Shown here in pieces: positions 8,103 through 15,056 of a DNA stretch of 17,725 nt. Both the position numbers and the translations under genes were made by a program. Source of the DNA: Draconibacterium sp. (lineage in GTDB: Bacteria; Bacteroidota; Bacteroidia; Bacteroidales; Prolixibacteraceae); contig JALUZN010000471.1 in NCBI GenBank assembly GCA_027011835.1, positions 1 to 17,725 of the forward strand. Direction: 5' to 3'. Under the pieces are notes generated by a model. The model searched no databases and had not been told where the DNA came from. It worked only from the letters and a program-made list of their open reading frames with translations. Positions within the stretch are counted from its first letter, which is position 1, and each line of letters opens with the position of its first letter.

Positions 8103-8516
8103 ATGAAAGTATTAGTAATGTACGTCGATGAGTTTGGGTATTCTCCTGCCATTAAAAATCTTGAATCGGCAGAAGAAGTTACCGAAGGGAAAAAATACAC
8201 CGACTCGATTGTTGCCTTTATTCAGGTTGAAGAGAGCGATGAGGAGAAAACCGTTACCAGCAGGGAGAAGAAACTGGTAAACCATTTGAAATGGACGGCA
8301 AGAAAGAACAATTGCAAAAAAGTAATTTTGCATTCGTTTGCCCATCTTTCCGACTCGAAAGCATCGGTTGAGTTTACGAAAGAGCTATTCGATAAAGCGG
8401 AAATACGACTTCAGAATGCAGAGTTTACAACGACACAAACTCCGTTTGGTTATTTCCTCGACCTCGAAATTAAAGCTCCCGGATATTCGCTGGCGCGAAT
8501 TTGGGCAACGTTATAA
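8103..8516 (+). CDS. Stand-alone archaeal-type threonyl-tRNA synthetase editing domain
   Basis: Soluble 137-residue protein that is almost nothing but the archaeal ThrRS N-terminal editing module (tRNA-Thr_ED, a D-aminoacyl-tRNA-deacylase-like fold of about 140 residues). Landmarks are MKVLVMYVDEFGY at the N-terminus, VAFIQVEESDEE (37-48), LHSFAHLSDSKAS (76-88) with the conserved His H81, and TPFGYFLDLEIKAPG (113-127). In archaeal ThrRS this domain removes serine mischarged on tRNA-Thr. A free-standing copy would act in trans as a proofreading deacylase. Bacterial ThrRS normally uses the unrelated N2 domain, so this is an extra factor, probably of archaeal ancestry. The position of the archaeal catalytic Lys, just after FGYY, is L119 here, so the chemistry may differ or be lost. 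It is transcribed from its own promoter box. Family assignment strong; activity inferred. Confidence 0.85.
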   Translation: MKVLVMYVDEFGYSPAIKNLESAEEVTEGKKYTDSIVAFIQVEESDEEKTVTSREKKLVNHLKWTARKNNCKKVILHSFAHLSDSKASVEFTKELFDKAEIRLQNAEFTTTQTPFGYFLDLEIKAPGYSLARIWATL

Positions 8517-8591
8517 ATTTGCATTTTCCAGCTATCCCCGATGGCCAATAAGAAAGAATTCGGATTGTAATTTCGTTATCATTGTTTTCGC

Positions 8592-8599
8592 TACTTTTG
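8592..8599 (+). promoter_or_regulatory. -7 promoter box for the DEAD-box helicase gene
   Basis: TACTTTTG, an exact TAnnTTTG match 19 bp before the ATG at 8619. It predicts a short leader of about 15 nt. A TTG at 8565-8567 lies 24 bp upstream, a little further than the usual -33 spacing. Confidence 0.45.
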
Positions 8600-8618
8600 C
8601 ACGAATAAATTAATAAAT

Positions 8619-9860
8619 ATGAAGTTTGAGGATTATTCCATTTCGTTCGAAATAAAAAAGAATTTAGCAAAAAACGATTTTCGTCGTCCTACCGATATTC
8701 AATACAAAGCCATTCCACCCATTTTAAAAGGCGAGGATGTTTTAGCAATTGCACAAACCGGGACGGGAAAAACGGCTGCTTTTGCCATTCCTGTAATCTA
8801 TAAAATTCAGAAAGCAAAAAAGGCAAAACGTGCCAGTGGAATACAATGTTTGGTAATGGCGCCAACACACGAACTGGTACAACAAATTACCGAAGTTTTC
8901 GATTCGCTGGCACATAAAACCGGGGTAAAAAACACCGGAATTATTGGCGGTGTTGAACAGGCTCCTCAAATCGATAAACTGGAAAGTGGAGTCGATATTT
9001 TGGTTGCAACTCCGGGGCGGCTATTCGATTTGGTAAGTCAAGGTTATATTCGGTTACACCGCACCGAGATTTTAGTTTTGGACGAAGCCGACCATATGCT
9101 CGACCTTGGTTTTATTAAAGATATTAACGATTTAATTCGTTTTCTTCCCAAAAAAAGGCAGACACTTTTTTTCTCGGCAACCATTAATCAGAAGATTAAA
9201 AAGCTTGCCTATTCGTTGGTTCACAAACCCATTCGTATTCAGGTTTCACCCAAAAATCCGGTGGCTAAAAATATCGACCACAAAGTTGCTTTTATTGAAA
9301 TGGACGATAAACGTGCCTTTTTAGAGCGACTTGTAAACGAAAACCCCGAAGCAAAAATTTTGGTATTTGTACGAACAAAAGTGCGATCCGAACGGGTGAA
9401 AAAAGCGATGGAACGGGTTGAAATAAAGAGCGAAACAATTCATAGCGACAAAGAGCAAAAAGAGCGCACGGTAACACTCGACCGGTTTAAACGAGGATAT
9501 ATAAAACTGCTGATTGCCACCGATGTTAGTGCCCGTGGAATTGATATTCCGAGTGTTGATTTTGTTGTGAATTACGACCTGCCCGAAGTTGCCGAAAACT
9601 ACGTGCACCGCGTTGGCAGAACGGGGCGCGGAAAGAAAAAAGGACAAGCTGTTTCGTTTTGCAGTACCGACGAAAAAGAGATTTTATCTGAAATAGAGGA
9701 CTTTCTTGGGAAAGAAATTGCGGAGCTTGAGATTGAAAAAGATGCCTACCGCGAAACACTCGATTTTACAAAAGATACCGACTACAACTGGAAAAAACTG
9801 ATAAAGGACAACGAAAAAGAGGTGAGGAAATTAAAAGAGAAAAAGAAAAAAAAGAAGTGA
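8619..9860 (+). CDS. DEAD-box RNA helicase, RhlE-like
   Basis: ATP-dependent RNA helicase of 413 residues with the full set of DEAD-box motifs: Q motif around P24-Q28, motif I AQTGTGKT (45-52), Ia PTHEL (82-86), GG (110-111), Ib TPGR (131-134), II DEAD (155-158), III SAT (186-188), IV VFVRTK (249-254), V ATDVSARGID (300-309) and VI HRVGRTGR (330-337). A Lys-rich tail (about 395-413, ending in nine residues that are nearly all Lys) probably binds RNA. The length and short basic tail fit the RhlE group, which acts in rRNA maturation, mRNA turnover and cold growth. One oddity is that motif Ia has His84 where PTRELA normally has Arg, and Val87 instead of Ala. The gene is monocistronic and converges on the DUF1080 gene with a 41-bp gap that shows no clear terminator. 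Confidence 0.95.
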   Translation: MKFEDYSISFEIKKNLAKNDFRRPTDIQYKAIPPILKGEDVLAIAQTGTGKTAAFAIPVIYKIQKAKKAKRASGIQCLVMAPTHELVQQITEVFDSLAHKTGVKNTGIIGGVEQAPQIDKLESGVDILVATPGRLFDLVSQGYIRLHRTEILVLDEADHMLDLGFIKDINDLIRFLPKKRQTLFFSATINQKIKKLAYSLVHKPIRIQVSPKNPVAKNIDHKVAFIEMDDKRAFLERLVNENPEAKILVFVRTKVRSERVKKAMERVEIKSETIHSDKEQKERTVTLDRFKRGYIKLLIATDVSARGIDIPSVDFVVNYDLPEVAENYVHRVGRTGRGKKKGQAVSFCSTDEKEILSEIEDFLGKEIAELEIEKDAYRETLDFTKDTDYNWKKLIKDNEKEVRKLKEKKKKKK

Positions 9861-9901
9861 TGCCGGAGAAGTAATAACTTTTAACTTCAAACAAACGACT
9901 G

Positions 9902-10576
9902 TTACTTTGTGTCTTTCTCTAATTTTCGTATCCAAATATTTCGTAGTTCGGAAGTGGTAATCCAACTACAAATTCCAAATGGTTTCGATAGTTCAACCTC
10001 GGGGCGTACATATAATTCGTGTCCGCGATAATCGAAATCTACCAACTTCTCCCCGTCAATCCAGACAACTATTTTCTTGCCGGTAACCCGTAGTTTTATT
10101 TTGTACCATACATTTTTATCGAACCGCTTTAATATTTTTGTAGCATTGTTTGATGCGTCGGCACCGTCGATACAACTCAACCCTACCACCGGTCCGCCCC
10201 AACCACCAATTACCAGCGAGCAAAACTCGTTGTTAACCGGGAAAGTCATTCCGCAAAAGAAATCGTTGCCCGAAGTTTTTCGCGCTTCGAGGTTTACTTC
10301 ATAATTTACTTCTGGAAATGCTTTTTTATAAGTTACTCCGGTGCACCCGTCGCCAAAATTTAAGACTATTTTTCCTCCGGAAACATCAACAACTCCTTGT
10401 GTGCCAAATTGAGTAATTTCCCAACCTTCTAACGAATTCCCGTTAAAAAGATAAGTGCCGTTAACAGCAGGTAATTTTACGCTTTTGGTAACCGGTGGAG
10501 CCAACTGTTTTTCCCTATTTCCGGAACACCCCGCGGATAAAAAGATGATAATCAGAATAACTATGTTTCTTGTCAC
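9902..10576 (-). CDS. DUF1080-family lipoprotein (concanavalin-like fold)
   Basis: Exported lipoprotein of 224 residues. The signal peptide MTRNIVILIIIFLSAGC has a lipobox with C17. The domain (about 40-218) begins LFNGNSLEGWE and ends FGICSWITTSELRNIWI, the bracket typical of DUF1080 (3-keto-disaccharide hydrolase / LamG-like) proteins. Internal pieces such as VWYKIKLRVTGKKIVVWIDGEKLVDF fit the same beta-sandwich. Many relatives are linked to glycan metabolism, but the catalytic status of this short member is not visible. The start is GTG (10574-10576), with no in-frame ATG between it and the upstream gene's stop; the signal peptide confirms it. It begins 11 bp after the NfeD-like stop, so it is the last gene of the mqnA-nfeD-DUF1080 run. 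Confidence 0.83.
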   Translation of the reverse strand: MTRNIVILIIIFLSAGCSGNREKQLAPPVTKSVKLPAVNGTYLFNGNSLEGWEITQFGTQGVVDVSGGKIVLNFGDGCTGVTYKKAFPEVNYEVNLEARKTSGNDFFCGMTFPVNNEFCSLVIGGWGGPVVGLSCIDGADASNNATKILKRFDKNVWYKIKLRVTGKKIVVWIDGEKLVDFDYRGHELYVRPEVELSKPFGICSWITTSELRNIWIRKLEKDTK

Positions 10577-10587
10577 TTTATTCAGCG

Positions 10588-11994
10588 TTAAATAGTTTCA
10601 TTCACTTCTACATATAGCTGTGTCGCTTCCACTTTTTTAACCAGAATGGGTTCTCCTTTTTCAATAAAACCATCTTCGGCAACCGCATCGTAAACATCGC
10701 CGGCAATTAAAACTTTTCCACCCGGACGAAGAACTGTTTGTGCCACACCGGTTTTCCCTTTCAATTTAAACAACGAAGTTTCGATACTTACATAACCTTC
10801 CGAAACATTTTGTACTTTTTTTAGAGCAAGGTTTTTAAATGGCCCCGACTGAGCAGAGAAAACTTTGTTTCCCAAATAGAGTGCAATTACAAATCCCCCG
10901 AAAAGCCCTGCTACAACAGTGGCTATGGCAGTTCCCAACCGACCTGTTTCAACGTGCTCGAAATTGAAATTTACATTGTTTATTAAACTTAGTACAAGAC
11001 TTATAAAAACGAAAACAATTCCTGAAATTCCGGCAACTCCAAAGCCGGGAATTACAAATATTTCGAGGGCAATTAAAATAAGACCTATAAAAAATACCAT
11101 AATTTCCCAGTTTGCTGCCAGACCTTCTAAATAGAGCGGTGCAAAATAGGCTACTGCTGCAAGAATGGCTACTCCCAATGGAAACCCAATTCCGGGAGAC
11201 TGCATTTCAAAATAAATTCCGCCAATAATTCCCATTATTAAAAGTCCCGAAATCATTGGATTTACCAGCCAGCCAATTACTTTCTCAATCCAGGTTGGTT
11301 GGTACTCGACAATTGTATATTCTTTTACACCAATTTTCTCAAGTACTTCGGGAATATTTTCAGCAGTTCCCTCGCAATACCCGTTTTCAATTGCCTCCAA
11401 AGGTGTAAACGTCAGTACCTTCCCAGTGTCGGAAATACCTTTAACAAAAATACGTTGGTCTACCATTGCTTCTGCAATTACCGGGTTGCGTCGCCATTTA
11501 TATATGGTGTCGGAGCCATTAATAATTGTATCTTTTCCTTGAGCTTCGGCAGTGGAGCGCATGGTAGAACGCATATAACTTTGGTACTTGTCGGGCATGG
11601 CAGCTCCGGTTTGGTTTACCACTGTTGCTGCGCCGATACTTCCTCCGGGGCGCATATAAATGCTGTCGCAGGCAATAGAGATTAGTGCTCCTGCCGAGGC
11701 AGCATTATTGTCGATAAATACAATAACCGGAATCTTGCTCTCTAAAATTCGGGTACGAATGGAGTCGGCATCTAAAACAGCACCTCCGTAAGTGTTCATG
11801 TGGATAAGAAAAATATCGGCATTTAACGAATCGGCCGCATCGAAAGCTTGACTGGTTTGCCGCCAGGTGGCTTTTGTTATTTCCTGTTTGATGTTGAGTT
11901 TGTACACCAATTTCTTGTCTGTATTTTGAGCAAAAACAGTTATTGTTGCAAATAGTAAAACTCCAATCAAGATGGTATTAATTAATCGTTTCAT
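10588..11994 (-). CDS. NfeD-like membrane serine protease (ClpP-class, stomatin-partner family)
   Basis: Long-form NfeD protein of 468 residues: signal peptide (about 1-22, ending FAQ), ClpP-like protease domain (about 28-225), several membrane segments (about 240-390), and a C-terminal NfeD OB-fold (about 395-468). The protease domain has HMNTYGGAV (65-73), the nucleophile motif NNAASAGALIS with S100, and K136 in DKYQSYMRS. The Ser/Lys pair lies at almost the same positions as S97/K138 reported for Pyrococcus PH1510, which cleaves the C-terminus of its stomatin partner. It therefore looks catalytically intact. A stomatin/flotillin gene usually sits next door but none is in the window. The ATG overlaps the mqnA stop by 4 bp (ATGA at 11991-11994), implying translational coupling. 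Confidence 0.9.
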   Translation of the reverse strand: MKRLINTILIGVLLFATITVFAQNTDKKLVYKLNIKQEITKATWRQTSQAFDAADSLNADIFLIHMNTYGGAVLDADSIRTRILESKIPVIVFIDNNAASAGALISIACDSIYMRPGGSIGAATVVNQTGAAMPDKYQSYMRSTMRSTAEAQGKDTIINGSDTIYKWRRNPVIAEAMVDQRIFVKGISDTGKVLTFTPLEAIENGYCEGTAENIPEVLEKIGVKEYTIVEYQPTWIEKVIGWLVNPMISGLLIMGIIGGIYFEMQSPGIGFPLGVAILAAVAYFAPLYLEGLAANWEIMVFFIGLILIALEIFVIPGFGVAGISGIVFVFISLVLSLINNVNFNFEHVETGRLGTAIATVVAGLFGGFVIALYLGNKVFSAQSGPFKNLALKKVQNVSEGYVSIETSLFKLKGKTGVAQTVLRPGGKVLIAGDVYDAVAEDGFIEKGEPILVKKVEATQLYVEVNETI

Positions 11995-12758
11995 AATAAT
12001 TCGATAAGTTCTAATTTTTTTGCCAATTCTAAAAACTTTTCCATGCCTGCTTTTTTCTGTTTGTCAAAACTAAAACTGATATTCTCAGCAAAATATTCTA
12101 CGATATTTACATCGGGGAATTTACTTTGTTCTGTTTTAATAATTTTCTGAATGTTTTCAATCCCAAATTTCAGTACGTCATTAAAATTTTTTTCAAATTC
12201 AGGAGAAATCTTTTTTGTGGCTGCCCAAACGGCAAAAACAAACGGCAGTCCGGTAAATTTATACCACTCTTCGCTTAAATCATACGAGTATTTATATTTT
12301 TTTTCAATATCGAAAACTCTGTCGCCAATTACCACTCCGGCAGTAGTTCCTTTTATCGAGTTATTTTGAAAACCATCGTCGGTATTTTCCCATACAAATT
12401 CTTTTTCCCAATAAAATTTTGCCAGAATTCTTGCCAGTAATACCGAACTGCGCGATTGATAATCCATTAAAACGGTTTCAATCTTTTCCAGCGGAACATC
12501 GGAAACCAAAACTACAGTTCGCACTTTTCTCACTGCCCCGATACAATAATTGCTTACAATCTGATAGTCGTTTAAGTCTGCTAATCCTGCAACCGGAATC
12601 AGTCCCACATCCGACACGCCGGAACTCAAATTAGTAACAATTTTTGCAGGAATATCGAGGCTTATTTCAATGCCGGCAGCTTTATTCCAATTTTTTAATC
12701 CGTGTAAAAATGGCTTACTATTTAAATACGATACTATCGAAATTCGTGTTTTTCTCAT
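11991..12758 (-). CDS. mqnA: Chorismate dehydratase MqnA (futalosine menaquinone pathway)
   Basis: Cytoplasmic enzyme of about 255 residues. It converts chorismate to 3-enolpyruvylbenzoate, the first step of the futalosine route to menaquinone. The family's N-terminus is plain: RISIVSYLNSKPFLHGL, then the SSGVSDVGLIPVAGLADL stretch, KVRTVVLVSDVPL, an AGVVIGDRVF segment and GLPFVFAVWA. These are the hallmarks of the two-lobed periplasmic-binding-like MqnA/MqnD fold. I chose the ATG at 12756-12758 because the conserved domain begins four residues later. In-frame ATGs at 12803 and 12821 would add a basic, unconserved extension, with 281 residues if the longest frame (12836) is used. The last bases overlap the nfeD-like start. 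The other mqn genes are not in the window. No TAnnTTTG box was found upstream. Confidence 0.88.
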   Translation of the reverse strand: MRKTRISIVSYLNSKPFLHGLKNWNKAAGIEISLDIPAKIVTNLSSGVSDVGLIPVAGLADLNDYQIVSNYCIGAVRKVRTVVLVSDVPLEKIETVLMDYQSRSSVLLARILAKFYWEKEFVWENTDDGFQNNSIKGTTAGVVIGDRVFDIEKKYKYSYDLSEEWYKFTGLPFVFAVWAATKKISPEFEKNFNDVLKFGIENIQKIIKTEQSKFPDVNIVEYFAENISFSFDKQKKAGMEKFLELAKKLELIELL

Positions 12759-12926
12759 TCTTCTGTTTTTCCTTTGCTCTTCGCTTTTATACTGCGCTTT
12801 CATTACATTGTTGTAATTCATTCGCAAAAAACTCAATCTGCCAATCGAATTTGTTTGAAGTATCAGAGTGACTTTTATAAAAACTTAATCCTTACTCAAT
12901 AATACAATTCATGGCGAATTTAGAAA

Positions 12927-13091
12927 ATATACTCAAACCACATAGTTTTTCGGTTTTTTGAGTCGTTCTTTTTCCCTTTTCCTGCGGCAAATAATTAAAA
13001 CATAACGATGGCTATGTCTGAATTATTTGCCTTGTTAAAGAAAAAAATAACATTCTCAAATTTCTCGAAAACCTAAATGGATTGAGTATAT
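12927..13091. repeat. 165-bp near-palindromic fold-back element, MITE-like
   Basis: The whole stretch can fold on itself around a centre near 13008-13009. Outer arms: 12927-12940 (ATATACTCAAaCCA) pairs with 13078-13091, 13 of 14 positions. Middle arms: TAGnTTTTCG and TTTGAG on the left (12943-12962) match the reverse complement of 13055-13075 in the same order. Inner arms: GGCAAATAATT (12986-12996) pairs perfectly with 13021-13031, then a 3x3 mismatch, then ACATA/TATGT closing an 8-nt loop (13005-13012). The arms are 78 and 79 nt, so they align with about one gap. TATA or ATAT at each outer edge could be a target duplication. No T-run follows on either strand, so it is not a simple terminator. 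Best explained as a MITE or another fold-back element; a regulatory role between the divergent genes is possible. Confidence 0.75.
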
Positions 13092-13179
13092 AATGTGAAT
13101 GAAGTTTGAAACAAATATGAATTATTTCATATGATTCGGTAGAACTTATTTCATTAAAAATTAAATCCGTCGAAAATGT

Positions 13180-13187
13180 TAAATTTG
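13180..13187 (+). promoter_or_regulatory. -7 promoter box for purB
   Basis: TAAATTTG, an exact TAnnTTTG match 32 bp before the purB ATG, giving a predicted leader of about 26 nt. It lies about 90 bp to the right of the fold-back element. No clear -33 box and no purine-riboswitch-like fold were seen. Confidence 0.42.
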
Positions 13188-13219
13188 CATTCAAAATATA
13201 ACTTCAAAAAATATAAAAG

Positions 13220-14566
13220 ATGGAATTAAGCGCTTTAACAGCGATTTCGCCGGTTGATGGCAGATACGGAAACAAAGTAGAAAACCTATGGAAATATTTT
13301 AGCGAATTTGCCCTGATTAAGTACCGGGTATTTACCGAGATTGAATATTTTATTGCGCTTTGCGAAATTCCGCTTCCGCAACTAACCGATATTTCGAAAG
13401 AACAACTGGATAAGCTTCATGAAATTCATAAAAACTTTTCGGTTGAAGATGCTGCCCGGATAAAGGAGATTGAAAGTGTTACTAACCACGATGTAAAAGC
13501 GGTTGAATACTTTATAAAAGAAAAATTCGACAAGTTGGGACTGAGTAAATATAAAGAGTTTATTCACTTCGGATTAACTTCGCAAGACGCGAATAATACG
13601 GCCATTCCAAAATCGATTCAGGATGCACTGGATAACGAATATTACCCGCTGTTGCAGGAACTGATTGAAAAATTACTTACTATGGCCACCGAGTGGCGAA
13701 ATATTCCGATGCTTGCAAAAACTCACGGACAGCCGGCTTCGCCAACAAAACTTGGTAAAGAGATAAAAGTTTTTATCGAACGAATTATGGTTCAGCTGGT
13801 TCAGTTAAAAACCATTTCGATTGATACAAAATTTGGTGGCGCAACCGGAAATTTTAATGCGCATTTGGTGGCCTACCCAAATATTAACTGGGAAGAGTTT
13901 GCCAATAAATTTTGCAAAGAGAAACTGGGACTTAACCGCTCTCAATTTACTACGCAAATAACGCACTACGACAATCATAGTGCTATTTTCGACGCAATGA
14001 AACGCATTAATAATATTATTCTCGATTTAGACCGCGACATCTGGACATACATTTCGATGGGCTATTTCAAACAAAAAATTAAAAAAGGCGAAGTGGGTTC
14101 GTCAACTATGCCGCACAAAGTAAACCCTATCGATTTCGAAAATTCGGAGGGAAACATAGGAATTGCCAACGCCGGCTTCGAGCAGATGGCGCAGAAACTT
14201 CCGGTTTCGCGGTTACAGCGCGACCTTACCGATTCGACTGTTACGCGGTTTATTGGCGTTCCGTTCGGGCATACTTTTATTGCCATAAAATCGACTTTAA
14301 AAGGGTTAAACAAACTTTTAATTAACGAGGCTGCCATCGAAAAAGATTTGGAAGAGAACTGGGCTGTGGTTGCCGAAGCAATTCAAACCATTTTACGGCG
14401 CGAGTTTTTTCCCAATCCGTACGAGGCATTAAAAGATTTAACCCGAAGAAACGAGGTAATAAACCGGGAGGCCATTCATAATTTTGTCGACGAACTCAAC
14501 GTTTCGGATATAGTAAAAGAGGAGCTAAAGCAAATTACACCGCAAAATTATACGGGGATTTTTTAA
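13220..14566 (+). CDS. purB: Adenylosuccinate lyase
   Basis: Cytoplasmic tetrameric enzyme of the fumarase/aspartase superfamily. It acts twice in purine synthesis, splitting SAICAR to AICAR and adenylosuccinate to AMP, with fumarate released each time. The 448-residue protein matches the E. coli PurB subtype from the first residues (MELSALTAISPVDGRYG). It includes VTNHDVKAVEYF (87-98), GLTSQD (118-123), AKTHGQPA with H169, and the fumarate-lyase signature GSSTMPHKVNPIDFEN (293-308). Its mobile loop holds S294/S295; E. coli uses H171 and S295. Length is normal (E. coli 456) and all key residues are present. The ATG has a promoter box 32 bp upstream. The gene stands alone; a 232-bp spacer separates it from the toxin-antitoxin pair. 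Confidence 0.96.
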   Translation: MELSALTAISPVDGRYGNKVENLWKYFSEFALIKYRVFTEIEYFIALCEIPLPQLTDISKEQLDKLHEIHKNFSVEDAARIKEIESVTNHDVKAVEYFIKEKFDKLGLSKYKEFIHFGLTSQDANNTAIPKSIQDALDNEYYPLLQELIEKLLTMATEWRNIPMLAKTHGQPASPTKLGKEIKVFIERIMVQLVQLKTISIDTKFGGATGNFNAHLVAYPNINWEEFANKFCKEKLGLNRSQFTTQITHYDNHSAIFDAMKRINNIILDLDRDIWTYISMGYFKQKIKKGEVGSSTMPHKVNPIDFENSEGNIGIANAGFEQMAQKLPVSRLQRDLTDSTVTRFIGVPFGHTFIAIKSTLKGLNKLLINEAAIEKDLEENWAVVAEAIQTILRREFFPNPYEALKDLTRRNEVINREAIHNFVDELNVSDIVKEELKQITPQNYTGIF

Positions 14567-14778
14567 CACACATCTCTATTTTTAAGGCAGTTCTTCCCCG
14601 AAAGGGAGAAAAGTATGTAAGGACTGGAAAGCGCAGAAAAGGAGCAATCGCTGTATGTTTTAAAGCTTGTTAAGTGGAAGAGTTCTTAATGGGTATTCTC
14701 AATGGTGGCATGACTTCCGAGGTTGTAGTAGAAAGCGTCTTGCTGATTTATGAAAACTAAGACTTTAATCAAAATAGT

Positions 14779-14786
14779 TATCTTTG
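14779..14786 (+). promoter_or_regulatory. -7 promoter box for the toxin-antitoxin pair
   Basis: TATCTTTG, an exact TAnnTTTG match only 12 bp before the antitoxin ATG at 14799. Transcription would start near 14790-14793, so the message would be nearly leaderless. A minimal ATG-AGA-TGA reading frame (14794-14802) overlaps the real start. Confidence 0.45.
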
Positions 14787-14798
14787 TAAAAAAATGAG

Positions 14799-15056
14799 AT
14801 GAAGCAATTAATAACAATAGACTTTCCTGAATCTTTGGCGTTTTCATTAAAGATGGACGATAAAGAATTCAAGCAAGAGATAAAAACAGTATCTCTAATA
14901 AAATTGTATGAGATGGGAAAGATTTCTTCGGGAACTGCATCCAAACTGTTGAATATTAGTCGTGTTGATTTTCTTGATATGCTAGAAAAATACAATGTCT
15001 CCTATTTTTACAATGGACTTGAGGATGAGTTAGAATCAGATTCTGGTAATGCGTAA
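14799..15056 (+). CDS. UPF0175-family antitoxin
   Basis: Predicted 85-residue protein of the UPF0175 family, small HTH-containing proteins that pair with DUF3368 PIN-like toxins. Residues 29-68 show the family core: KTVSLIKLYEMGKIS, then SGTASKLLNISRVDFLDML as a recognition-helix-like segment, ending KYNVSYF. The N-terminal 20 residues form the typical beta strand (ITIDFPES). The acidic tail (about 74-82) is the likely toxin-neutralising end. It would bind both the toxin and its own promoter, giving autoregulation. The gene overlaps the toxin gene by 8 bp (15049-15056). Codon use looks more AT-rich than in the flanking housekeeping genes, with few of the TCG and TTCG runs seen there, in keeping with transfer (impression, not calculated). 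Confidence 0.8.
   Translation: MKQLITIDFPESLAFSLKMDDKEFKQEIKTVSLIKLYEMGKISSGTASKLLNISRVDFLDMLEKYNVSYFYNGLEDELESDSGNA

Larger units (their letters stand above)
12759..13219. other. Divergent mqnA/purB intergenic region (461 bp)
   Basis: I see no gene here. The part next to mqnA (12759-12926) may hold that gene's promoter but shows no consensus box, and it could encode an N-terminal extension of MqnA. The middle (12927-13091) is a large fold-back repeat, annotated separately. The part next to purB (13092-13219) is AT-rich and holds the purB promoter box. Short reading frames crossing it have no recognisable content. Confidence 0.7.

Noticed and set aside
12759..12836. 26-codon N-terminal extension of MqnA
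   Set aside because: It is basic and low-complexity, while the conserved fold starts right after the ATG at 12758; kept only as an alternative start.
12986..13031. Inner hairpin of the fold-back element as a stand-alone transcription terminator
   Set aside because: No T-run follows on either strand, and it is only the core of a larger 165-bp palindrome.
13012..13194. 60-codon minus-strand ORF across the fold-back element
   Set aside because: It runs over the repeat and the purB promoter, shows no recognisable protein features, and is best seen as chance.
14594..14610. Hairpin TTCCCC-GAAA-GGGAGAA after purB as a terminator
   Set aside because: Short stem with a bulged A and no T-run on either strand.
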